Source: Yamadazyma tenuis
Taxonomy: Eukaryota > Ascomycota > Pichiomycetes > Serinales > Debaryomycetaceae
Reading direction: 5' to 3'
Length of the DNA stretch: 64,000 nt
Assembly: GCF_029203305.1 (NCBI RefSeq)
Contig: NC_089462.1
Span: 248,001 to 312,000, forward strand
The position numbers were made by a program, and so were the translations under genes. Shown here piece by piece: positions 55,577 through 63,656 of the stretch; positions within the stretch are counted from its first letter, which is position 1, and each line of letters begins with the position of its first letter. The notes below the pieces were generated by a model. The model made no database searches and was not told the origin of the DNA. It saw only the letters and a list, made by a program, of their open reading frames with translations.

Positions 55577-56032
55577 ATGAAACCCCAGCGCATAGACAAA
55601 ACCCTTCTTCTGCAGGTCAACTCCCAGACCTTGTTGGACTCCGACGACCAGCTGTCACTCATTGAACACCTCAACCTAATCAACAACTCCAACTTCAACT
55701 ACTACCTCAACCTCATCAACGCCCTGATGGTGGCAGAGATTGGGTTGGTGCTTGTGTTGCAGCTTTTTGGCATCGGCCCGTGGGTGTGTGCTGCAATTGT
55801 ATTGTGTTTGGGAGTCAACTTCTATAGGTTCAATATGAAGTGTGCGCCGATCGTCAGCCATATGAACGTGGCGTTGGTGCTAGCATGTGTGGTGGGACTG
55901 TGGTACAATCAGTTGTTTGTGGTTCCGGTGATCAATTATGCCAATTATTTCTACTTGTTCCACAGTTTCAACGGGAATATCGGCAGTATTTTGAGTCTTT
56001 CTACACGCCAGTACAAGTATAAGGATGTGTGA
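55577..56032 (+). CDS. Small multi-pass membrane protein, unrecognised
   Basis: 151 aa from the ATG at 55577 (MKPQRIDKTLLLQ). The frame extends 98 codons upstream through low-complexity Ser/His sequence made by the pyrimidine repeats, which I reject as coding. Three to four hydrophobic helices: LNLINALMVAEIGLVLVLQLF, PWVCAAIVLCLGVNFY, MNVALVLACVVGLWYNQLFVV, and a weaker one before the C-terminal TRQYKYKDV. The N-terminal 50 residues are soluble. I do not recognise the family. Confidence 0.65.
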   Translation: MKPQRIDKTLLLQVNSQTLLDSDDQLSLIEHLNLINNSNFNYYLNLINALMVAEIGLVLVLQLFGIGPWVCAAIVLCLGVNFYRFNMKCAPIVSHMNVALVLACVVGLWYNQLFVVPVINYANYFYLFHSFNGNIGSILSLSTRQYKYKDV

Positions 56033-57186
56033 CTCTCACAAGACTCCTGGGACCACTGTTCCTGGAAAAGCACTACTTTTGATGCAGGAGGATTTAGAGC
56101 ACTATTTGAATTGCCAATGACTTCACACACCATTGGAAAACTCCTTCACCTATACACTACTTAAGACTAGACCCTTACACGACTCTACCGCTAAGTAATT
56201 TAAATGAATATTCTGCGAAACACCTGAATTTCGCAAAAGACACAATTTTCACATTCACAGTATTCACTTTCTGTACGCACCACGACACCATACCCCTTCC
56301 CTAATCATAGGCCAGGGGTCGTGCACCACCAGAACATTTACCTTTACAAATCTCAGGTTCATGCATTCCCAAGCCATGAAACGAATACCTCACCCAAACA
56401 AACACCTGTCTTCTACACCTAACCGCAGTCGGTTGTCCATGACATCCTTCCCTTCTGACGGTAGCTGTCCCCAGCAAAAGTCATGCCATCCCCCTTCCCT
56501 AATAAGGACATTTTTAAACAACCTTACTGTAAGCGAGACCAAACACCTCCCGTATAGGTAATACATAAATGCCAACTCTCAGATCGGGAACACACGACAC
56601 ACAGAAGCGCGCAGCTATTGTTCATACGGTTAAAATTAACGGTTACTGAAGTAATGTCGCAATGTCACGTAGTCTCTGGTAGGGCAAATGAAAACGAGAG
56701 CGAGCGACATTCACTTTAAGAGAGGTGCTCAAAATCAAGCGGGACTAACCGTATCATGCGCATTGGGAGATATATACGAGTCTAGAAGGGCCTACCCCTA
56801 ACATTGCTCCCTGATATTCCCCTAGCAATCCTCTCATAAGCTCCCCCTGACTGCTTGATAGCAACTGGTTCCACGGAAGGGGAATTCGGAACCGGCTCCA
56901 GATATGCTTCTAGACTCAGTGAAGGGAATTCAGACACTGCGGCAGCATGCACGACCCTCATCGCCATGTGGGCGCACTTCTAAATATAACCGAAAACAGA
57001 AGAAACAGACACACTTTAAATAGGGACTAATTCTAGAACGGGTACCTACCGCAGCATCGTGCCGCCATGAGCCTGCAGTCTTCTACTGGGCCGCACGCAA
57101 CCCCCTCCCGATGAACCTGTAAAATTGATGATACCCGAGCCGCCACCTACCCGCAGCTGCCGGCATCTGCAGCGAAGGTGCCGCGA

Positions 57187-57195
57187 AGTCGCACT
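57187..57195 (+). promoter_or_regulatory. WGTCGCACT motif in the gene-poor region
   Basis: AGTCGCACT followed by AAAC. No annotated start lies near, which may hint at an unannotated transcript. Confidence 0.3.
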
Positions 57196-58273
57196 AAACC
57201 CACCGCCAGCACCCCGTACCGCTACCGCCGCGCCCGCACCCGCGCCAGTCCAGAAGCATGCACCCCCTTCAGTAAGCCGCCCGGGGTACCCAACGGTTTC
57301 GAGTAGTAATGTGGTTGCTATCAGTGTCACTGGCACAATCACAGGTTGCTTCCAATCCAATTGCCCATCACCACCTTCTCCACACCCACACCACCACTAA
57401 GATCAAAACAATCCACCACAAATTCTATCCATTGTGGTGGTTGATGGAATTGATAAATTTTCGGACTAGCGCATTTCCGTCAAACGGGCTCCAAAAAAAA
57501 ACTAGCAAATTGCGTTTGGCGGCCAAAACAAGAAAACCCAACCTGTAAAATATTGTGACTCAGACGGTGAGGAATCTCGTCATAACCACCAAGATATGGT
57601 GCACCGGAGGTGTAAATCCTCACTTCATCGTAGGCATAGAATATGAGTCAACCAGACCTTGGCTTTGTTCAGAACTAATATCTCCTGTCCACGCCTACCA
57701 TATTATTAGAAGTAATTAATTAGGACACATGGGGGCTGGAGGTGGCAGTAATTTACTGGCGCGGCATGTACCACGCCCACCGCGAGGGCTTCTCGTTGCG
57801 CCAACCTGCAAAAGTTCCCCTATGGTGGTGGCACCGCGCCACGACTCATCTCCCCACGTACCCACACCCACACCCCAACTCCTAATTTGGCGCGCCACCT
57901 GAAACATGCCAGGGCGAACCTGTAATTCCGAAGAAAATTTTTTACAATCTAGCACCTTCTCCAAGCAACTGTGTGTGACCTGTGACACACCGTGTTTACC
58001 CCAAACACAAATCTCCATTTCACTCCACAGTGGTGGCACTCCCAAAACCCAATGGCGCAAACAACAGGGTCCTTGCCCCCGACGCCGCCACCGCTCGTCG
58101 CCACACACCACAGGTTCATCCCACAGTGGCCCCAGTGACTAAACCCTGAAAAATATCCACACTCCGGTAATTATTGGGTTGCGCCTGCACACACACAACA
58201 TGCAAAAAATTTTCTCACTAAAAATTGACTCATGGCGTATGCAAACGTTTTGCACCACACTTCTCAAAAGGAA

Positions 58274-58281
58274 TATAAAAA
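58274..58281 (+). promoter_or_regulatory. TATA box of the ECL1-like gene
   Basis: TATAAAAA, 165 bp before the ATG, in a region otherwise lacking such a strong match. Confidence 0.5.
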
Positions 58282-58445
58282 GGTTGGGCAATCACCAAAT
58301 TTTTTTTCAGACATCAGTTTACAATCTTCATCCAAAGTATCAATACCTCAAGTTCTACTTTGGAAACTTCCTTTAAACGTTTCATACTCCTAGCAAGCAT
58401 ATTCTTTTGTTTGCAGCCACTACACCACAGTTTTACCACCGAAAA

Positions 58446-58823
58446 ATGACTGATTTTGCCTTTGACAACTACTGTATCAATTGTGAAAAGATGTGTTCGA
58501 CCAACTCCATCTACTGTTCCGAAGCTTGTAAAAGAGTGGACGAACTGAACACGCAAAGAATCAATTCGACGTTTGTGCCGATAGATCACATTGCTTCTCC
58601 TTTGTTATCTCCCAACTATAACTACAACTACTCCTATCAAGGTCAAGATTCCGATTACACGTATAGTTACACGGCTAGTGACGGATCTGCTTCCGATAAT
58701 TACTACATCCCTTTGGACTCGATTGACGAGATCAACTTGAACTACTCTCTTTCCGAGTCGGCCAACAACATTGTGTCAACCTCTCACAATTACAAAAAGT
58801 GGTTGACTGGCACTTGTTTATAA
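58446..58823 (+). CDS. ECL1: Ecl1-family lifespan/stress regulator
   Basis: 125 aa from the ATG at 58446; an upstream in-frame TTG is not used. The N-terminal DNYCINCEKMCSTNSIYCSEAC has the CxxC...CxxxC zinc-binding pattern of the Ecl1 family (chronological lifespan extenders of fission and budding yeast). The rest is Tyr/Ser/Asn-rich with no fold seen. Ecl1 proteins respond to sulfur and other nutrient limits and act at transcription level. The long upstream region suits a strongly regulated gene. Family call rests on the short cysteine motif. Confidence 0.75.
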   Translation: MTDFAFDNYCINCEKMCSTNSIYCSEACKRVDELNTQRINSTFVPIDHIASPLLSPNYNYNYSYQGQDSDYTYSYTASDGSASDNYYIPLDSIDEINLNYSLSESANNIVSTSHNYKKWLTGTCL

Positions 58824-59220
58824 TTACAAGAAATGTTCATGAAGTTTACGATAGTTTGATACTCTCCGGGTTTGGGTTTATAGATAGGTTAATAGCAAAG
58901 CATATAACGCATTATACAAAGCATTTAAAGCAATTACTAGACTTGTAGTTTTAAGCACAAGAACCACAGTTTTGTGATTTGCGAATGTGGAGAGGCATCG
59001 ATCTGGCAAATGAGGTTCCAGGGCCATTTTAGTTAGAATATATAGAAAATACAGGTTTATTATCCAATACATTGGTGGGGTTAACAATGCAGGTTGAAGG
59101 TAGAGGGGAACTCCTGGTGACCCAGAAGTTCCGGGTGTCCACCGTCCCACCCCTATAATCACGTGACTCTCACTCCCCCTGCAAAAGTCGCACTCGACCG
59201 TGAAAATTTTCTCAAGTAGT
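58824..59220. other. ECL1-MRPL31 intergenic region
   Basis: 397 bp. The last 40 bp hold AAGTCGCACTCG and GAAAATTTTC, just before the MRPL31 ATG. No gene seen. Confidence 0.5.
59186..59194 (+). promoter_or_regulatory. WGTCGCACT motif upstream of MRPL31
   Basis: AGTCGCACT, 26 bp before the ATG. The 12-mer AAGTCGCACTCG is identical to that upstream of CMC1. Confidence 0.4.
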
Positions 59221-59562
59221 ATGTTTGGTGCTTTCAGAGCTTCGTTGACGAACCACGGAGGTTACTTGTGGAAGTCTGCTCCCAGATTGTCCAGTCCGCA
59301 GAAAAGCAGATTGAGACAGCGGATGAAAACGGTGGACGCAAACATCGAGGCCATCTACCAGTCATTACCCAAAGACCATAATGGGCTTACCAGCTACAGA
59401 AAAGTCGATTACTTGAAGTTTAAATTTCCTAAAGAGAACGAGATGTCTGCCAAGGACAAGTATACGACCTTTGACAAGAAGGCCAAGGACTATAGAAAGT
59501 TGGTGTTTAAGGTCCCCAAGTGGACCAAGAAGTCTTTCAGAGAGAACCCCATGCACCATTAA
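59221..59562 (+). CDS. MRPL31: Mitochondrial large-subunit ribosomal protein Mrpl31
   Basis: 113 aa from the ATG at 59221 (MFGAFRASLTNHGG). GYLWKSAPRLSSPQKSRLRQR and the highly conserved FPKENEMSAKDKYTTFDKK, then YRKLVFKVPKWTKKS, match yeast Mrpl31 almost word for word. It is a fungal-type component of the mitochondrial large ribosomal subunit. Basic throughout, imported into the matrix. Confidence 0.93.
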   Translation: MFGAFRASLTNHGGYLWKSAPRLSSPQKSRLRQRMKTVDANIEAIYQSLPKDHNGLTSYRKVDYLKFKFPKENEMSAKDKYTTFDKKAKDYRKLVFKVPKWTKKSFRENPMHH

Positions 59563-59738
59563 TCTTGTAAATATGTATAATAGAAGTCATCAAATCATGA
59601 GTAGTATGGACCATTTGTAGTTGTCGACAAGAAAGACGTATGATACGTCGGGAGCCTGGTTATAGTGTACAGTTTGGGTGTCAGTTTTCAGGGGTTTCCA
59701 CGTCTTTTATGTCTTTTCATATGTTTATCTCCTCTCTC

Positions 59739-60365
59739 CTATAACTTGTCCCAGATATAATTGCCGATAAAGTAATCCGAGTACTGCTCGTCCACCTTCA
59801 AGAACCCACTAGTTCCCTCCTTCTCATTGTACACCAAAATATTGTCCTCTTCTCCCTTACTCTCTATCACCAACCCAAGACTCTTGTACAAGTTGATCTT
59901 CATCACATTCGAGTTCTTATGGGAACCAAGATTCTTGTTGATCAAACTGTGGTAGTTGTCGTTCAAAGTCGTCAAACTGTCGGTCAATTTCAACTTGGAC
60001 CGGTTGTTGGAGCTGATTAATACATTCAAATCACTCAAGTTCTTGGATATCGACACTTTCAAGTTTTTGAGCTCGTCCAACTTGCTGCTGATATATGTGA
60101 ACACATCGGTGTCGACGGGACTGGCCCCATCGTGTATTTGTGGATAATTGTTTGTCCTCACCAATTCTTGCACGTCTATTTGCAACTTACTGATTTGTTC
60201 CTGAAGGTCGCCATTAGTATCTCCGTATTGTTTGAGGAGTGCTGCCCGCTTGTTAAGGATCTTGACAATGTTCTCGTCAATACGGTCGAGGGTCTGCAAG
60301 TCCGGCTGAATCTCAAATGATTCTATGGACGCTTGGATGAGTTCTTCGGGATTTCCTTGAAGCAT
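59739..60365 (-). CDS. SPC24: Kinetochore Ndc80-complex subunit Spc24
   Basis: 208 aa from the ATG at 60365 (MLQGNPEELIQASIES), close to 213 aa in Saccharomyces. An N-terminal coiled coil (about 30-140) is followed by a small globular domain starting NVMKINLYKSLGLVIE and ending DYFIGNYIWDKL, the Spc24 C-terminal fold that pairs with Spc25 and binds Mtw1/Cnn1. Divergent from CMC1 across 69 bp. Identification rests on overall plan and C-terminal pattern. Confidence 0.77.
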   Translation of the reverse strand: MLQGNPEELIQASIESFEIQPDLQTLDRIDENIVKILNKRAALLKQYGDTNGDLQEQISKLQIDVQELVRTNNYPQIHDGASPVDTDVFTYISSKLDELKNLKVSISKNLSDLNVLISSNNRSKLKLTDSLTTLNDNYHSLINKNLGSHKNSNVMKINLYKSLGLVIESKGEEDNILVYNEKEGTSGFLKVDEQYSDYFIGNYIWDKL

Positions 60366-60382
60366 TATATAAACAAACAACA

Positions 60383-60391
60383 AGTCGCACT
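60383..60391 (+). promoter_or_regulatory. WGTCGCACT motif between SPC24 and CMC1
   Basis: AGTCGCACT, 43 bp before CMC1 and 17 bp from the SPC24 start, within the shared 69-bp promoter. Confidence 0.4.
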
Positions 60392-60434
60392 CGCAAATCG
60401 GGTGGTTTTTTTTCATCATCACCAAGTCGCTCAC

Positions 60435-60749
60435 ATGGCCAAAGAAACCGACTACGAAAAGCTTAACCTTCCAAGTGATCCCAAGTTACCGGCGTGGATT
60501 TTGACACCCAAGGAAGAGAAGTTGATCTTTCAGAGGTGGAGGAAGAAGGCATTCAAGCAGTGCGATGAGCTCATAAAAGTGTATATACGGTGTTCCAACA
60601 GTTACCAGAATCCATGGGATGCCATGGGCCACTGCAAGGATTTCAACGACGCCCAGTTGGCGTGCATGAAGGAATACCAGCAGTTGAAGTATTTGGACAT
60701 TGAGAGAGATATTTTGATCCAGGAGAAAAATGCAAAGAAGCAGGGTTGA
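60435..60749 (+). CDS. CMC1: Twin CX9C protein Cmc1, cytochrome c oxidase assembly
   Basis: 104 aa from the ATG at 60435. LPAWILTPKEEKLI is the Cmc1 entry motif. Two CX9C motifs (C-DELIKVYIR-C and C-KDFNDAQLA-C) form the helical hairpin oxidised by Mia40. YLDIERDILIQEK follows as in yeast Cmc1. It resides in the mitochondrial intermembrane space and stabilises Cox1 with Cox14 during complex IV assembly. Confidence 0.9.
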   Translation: MAKETDYEKLNLPSDPKLPAWILTPKEEKLIFQRWRKKAFKQCDELIKVYIRCSNSYQNPWDAMGHCKDFNDAQLACMKEYQQLKYLDIERDILIQEKNAKKQG

Positions 60750-61162
60750 GAATATGATTAGACTGTAAATAGGAATATATAATGATATGAAGGGTGATGC
60801 ACGGGAGAGGCACGAGTGCGGGCAGTACCGTCCCACCGTACCAATCGCCGTACCATTAGTACCAAGGCCGCGGTTGAAATACCCAGATTTCCATTCAACT
60901 CGTTGACTCAATTGTTGTTCTTTCTGGGAGTGCTGGAAAGCATGTTCCTATATTTGAAGGCAGTCAGAGACGGGGGATTCAATGACCAGGGACTCAGGAA
61001 CTCAGGAACCCTGACGTAGCAGATTCATAATTTGTACATATTCATAAACTATTCATAGTTTGTACATATTCATAAACTATTCATAGTTTGTACATATTCA
61101 TAAACTCATGACACTCATAGATTCACAACATCCACACCCAGAAGCATACCACCCTCGTGCTC
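60750..61162. other. CMC1-HSK3 convergent intergenic region
   Basis: 413 bp with a 28-bp minisatellite at 61023-61106. No gene seen. Confidence 0.55.
61023..61106. repeat. 28-bp minisatellite, 3 copies
   Basis: ATTCATARTTTGTACATATT-type units start at 61023, 61051 and 61079. The last two are identical. Confidence 0.95.
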
Positions 61163-61399
61163 CTATTCCTCCCCACTCTCGTTATCATTCGTAAAGTTGT
61201 CCTTGTCAAACACCCGGTGACACGCCATAAACAACGACCCATGGCTAATCCCAAGATTCTGAATCGACTTGAACTGGTAACACGTCGTATCGATCAACTC
61301 ATCAAAGTCCTGGAGATTAGACTGGAGCTGCATGAGCTGACTATTCAAGTGACTAAGCTGGCTCTGTTTGAAGCTTGACAGGTTACTAAGTCTGCTCAT
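61163..61399 (-). CDS. HSK3: DASH/Dam1 complex subunit Hsk3
   Basis: 78 aa. QLSHLNSQLMQLQSNLQDFDELI forms a short coiled coil, then IQNLGISHGSLFMACHRVF is the Hsk3 family signature (GxxHGSLFMA). Length fits the 69-aa yeast protein. Hsk3 is a small subunit of the DASH ring that couples kinetochores to microtubule plus ends. With SPC24 it makes a local pair of kinetochore genes. Confidence 0.87.
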   Translation of the reverse strand: MSRLSNLSSFKQSQLSHLNSQLMQLQSNLQDFDELIDTTCYQFKSIQNLGISHGSLFMACHRVFDKDNFTNDNESGEE

Positions 61400-61960
61400 C
61401 GGTGTTAGGTAGTTTGTTTACGCTGCCAGCGAGGAAAATGGTGCGGGCTAGGCCAGGAGCTGTATGCAGGACACGTACCTCACCCGTTTGACCCTGTCAA
61501 ACCCATGGTCAAATGGTGAAAAAACGGTACCAAAGTCAAACCACCAGGTTGGGTCATCTGGGAATCGGGTTCAGACCCTCAAAACACCCTAAATCCCGTT
61601 TTTTTCACAATTATGGCATCTCTAGAACCATGTCTCACATCCCCGGATATTGGCTGTGGAATGCGGGAGAAAAGGCACAACAATTGGACCCCAAACTCCA
61701 TCGATCTGCCACTAAATCCACTCTTTTCCATCCAACAAAAGCACCACCTCCACCTCTACCGCCACACCTTCTCAACTAACTAGTCAGATTCTTCCAATAT
61801 CACCCCCACCACCACCAAACATACTTTTCATGTTTTTCCTTGCGTGGTGTGCGCTCACAATCGTGTCCCTATGCTTCCGCATTATTTTATTAAAGGTTTT
61901 TTCTCTTCAAAGTACGGGTCTGTTCTCAAGTTCTGACCCATACACTCAACACTCGTGCCA
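61400..61960. other. Divergent region HSK3 / HAP4-like gene with GTCAAA cluster
   Basis: 561 bp. GTTTGAC-CCT-GTCAAAC (61486-61502) forms a perfect 7-bp inverted repeat, followed by GGTCAAA (61507) and GTCAAACC (61535): four copies of GTCAAA in about 60 bp. Likely a protein-binding cluster. A short plus-strand frame (61513-61779) is not protein-like. Confidence 0.5.
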
Positions 61961-63271
61961 ATGAACACCAACAACCCCAAACTTGCCCCCATGCCCACGG
62001 GAGCCAGTACCGAGCCGCCACCGCCGGTGGCCCTAGCGCCCGCCTCCCCAACAACCCATCCGTCCTCCCTGACACCCGGTGCTAAACCACCACCGCCTCC
62101 ACACAAATACCCCAAAATCCAGCCAGCACCAGTGGCCAAGGCCGCCACCGCCGCCGCCCCCCTACGTCCGTCCAAGAAGCCCAAGCCCGTGCCCATCGCC
62201 GTGTTGCCCAAACCTTCCAGCCGGTTGGAAACCAAATTCAACCCAACCATAAAACCCACCTCGTCTATCAAGCTCAAAAACGAAATAGGCCTCAGCAAAA
62301 AATGGGTGCTACCTCCGCGGCCACGGCCAGGTAGAAAGCCTGTCAACGTGGATGATGACGACCCCAAGCGGTCCGGTATTAAAGATATACATCGTGGAGT
62401 TAAAGAGATGAATATGCGTGATAAGCCGTCGATTGTGACAGCGGCAGAGACGCTACGAAAACCGGCGGCCACTGCCATGGCCGCCTCCACCACCAGCACG
62501 GACACGCAGGCATCGGATCTGTCGGTGCCTGAGCCGGTGCCTGAGCATCCCGAACTTGCCAAACTCAAGGTTGACTACCTCACGAAACTTAAGGAACAAG
62601 AGCTAATCAACAACTATATCGAGGTCATCAACAACCAGATCAAGCAGCTCGACTTTATTAAAAACGGGTACATATCTCTGGATACGCTTAACCAGCTCAA
62701 CCAGAGCTCGGGCGACAAGACCGGCACCCGCGGCACGGGTACCGCGACCGCGACCGCGACCGCCAGCGGAGCCCCGTCTGCCACCCGGCCGCTCGCGCAG
62801 AAAATCGCCTCGGCCACCACCAGCAGTATGCTGAATTACCAGGACTTGGAGATGGTCAATGACTTTACTGACTTGGAGCGCTTCCTTAGCTACTCGCTCA
62901 AGTCGTCTAGTCTCATCCATCGGGTGACGAAAAACTACCAGGCCGATGAGAAAATCTCGATCAACGACCAGATCCAAAAGTACTTGAAGCTTCGTGCCAG
63001 CTTCAAGCAGACTCAGCTGAAGCGCAACAAGGGCAATAAAAAGCTCAAGAGCACCTCCATGCCGCCACCAGACCCTGGGCCTGTTCCCGAGCTGTTTAAC
63101 GGTTTGAACAATTTCGGGTCCAACTTGCTCACCGAGAACAACCTTTTTGACAAGTTGATCATCAACGACTTCAACGACGTTTCGGCCACCAAGGCGTGTG
63201 CCATTTGTAGCAAGTCCACGTGTTTCTGCTTGGATACTGATAAGAAGTACTCTGACAGTACGTATAGATGA
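61961..63271 (+). CDS. Hap4-like regulatory subunit of the CCAAT-binding HAP complex
   Basis: 436 aa from the ATG at 61961. The N-terminus is Pro/Ala-rich. At residues 112-127 lies SKKWVLPPRPRPGRKP, the diagnostic Hap4/HapX motif that docks on Hap2/3/5. No bZIP follows it, unlike Hap43/HapX, but a coiled segment does (ELAKLKVDYLTKLKEQELINNYI). The C-terminus has a cysteine cluster, CAICSKSTCFC. This fits the Hap4-like proteins of CTG yeasts (HAP41/42/43 group), which adjust respiratory and iron-use genes. The Cys motif could sense iron-sulfur state, by analogy only. Confidence 0.8.
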   Translation: MNTNNPKLAPMPTGASTEPPPPVALAPASPTTHPSSLTPGAKPPPPPHKYPKIQPAPVAKAATAAAPLRPSKKPKPVPIAVLPKPSSRLETKFNPTIKPTSSIKLKNEIGLSKKWVLPPRPRPGRKPVNVDDDDPKRSGIKDIHRGVKEMNMRDKPSIVTAAETLRKPAATAMAASTTSTDTQASDLSVPEPVPEHPELAKLKVDYLTKLKEQELINNYIEVINNQIKQLDFIKNGYISLDTLNQLNQSSGDKTGTRGTGTATATATASGAPSATRPLAQKIASATTSSMLNYQDLEMVNDFTDLERFLSYSLKSSSLIHRVTKNYQADEKISINDQIQKYLKLRASFKQTQLKRNKGNKKLKSTSMPPPDPGPVPELFNGLNNFGSNLLTENNLFDKLIINDFNDVSATKACAICSKSTCFCLDTDKKYSDSTYR

Positions 63272-63656
63272 ATAATGAATTGCGGGTGTATAATAGATGA
63301 TAATGAATGAGGTGTATAAGGATAATGATGAGGTGTATATATGATAATGATGAGGTGTATATATGATAATGATGAGGTGTATATATGATAATGATGAGGT
63401 GTATATATGATAATGATGAGGTGTATATATGATAATGATGAGGTGTATAGACGATAATGATAAGTGGTATATAAAGAGAATGATGAGTAGTTTATAAACG
63501 AGAATGATGAGTGGTGTATAGACGATAATGAATGAGGTGTATAAGAATAGACGATAATGATGAGGTAGACAATAATGATGAATGGTGTATAAATAACCAT
63601 GAACGACTATCTAAATATTCCTCTTCAATCGAATAAATAGTGTATTTCATATATGC
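63272..63656. other. Convergent intergenic region made mostly of degenerate repeats
   Basis: 385 bp. Nearly all of it derives from a GAGGTGTATATATGATAATG-type unit in various stages of decay. The minus-strand open frame across it is a repeat artefact. Confidence 0.7.
63330..63461. repeat. 22-bp minisatellite, 5 identical copies plus a variant
   Basis: GAGGTGTATATATGATAATG-type units start at 63330, 63352, 63374, 63396 and 63418; a variant with GACG follows at 63440. Degenerate relatives extend to about 63590. Starts 58 bp after the HAP4-like stop. Confidence 0.97.

Larger units (their letters stand above)
56033..58445. other. 2.4-kb gene-poor region upstream of the ECL1-like gene
   Basis: The longest gap in the window. 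A GC-rich core (57040-57340) has open frames lacking ATG starts. Other features: AGTCGCACT at 57187, a 9-bp inverted repeat at 57413-57440, several CCCCT stress-element-like pentamers (for example 56795, 56821, 56850, 57816), and TATAAAAA at 58274. Most economical reading: a very long regulated promoter of the ECL1-like gene, possibly with an unrecognised non-coding or spliced small gene. Confidence 0.5.

Noticed and set aside
57046..57360. Minus-strand 104-codon frame with a hydrophobic beginning, and the 61-codon frame at 56782-56967
   Set aside because: The first begins with TTG and has no ATG until its last residues. A tested splice (GTAGGT to TTTAG) joining it to the second leads to a stop. 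Not supported as a gene.
63330..63590. Regular repeats as a possible CRISPR array
   Set aside because: Head-to-tail minisatellite without unique spacers, in a yeast genome.
63013..63600. Minus-strand 195-codon frame of Tyr/Ile/His repeats
   Set aside because: Produced by translation of the 22-bp minisatellite and the antisense of the HAP4-like gene.
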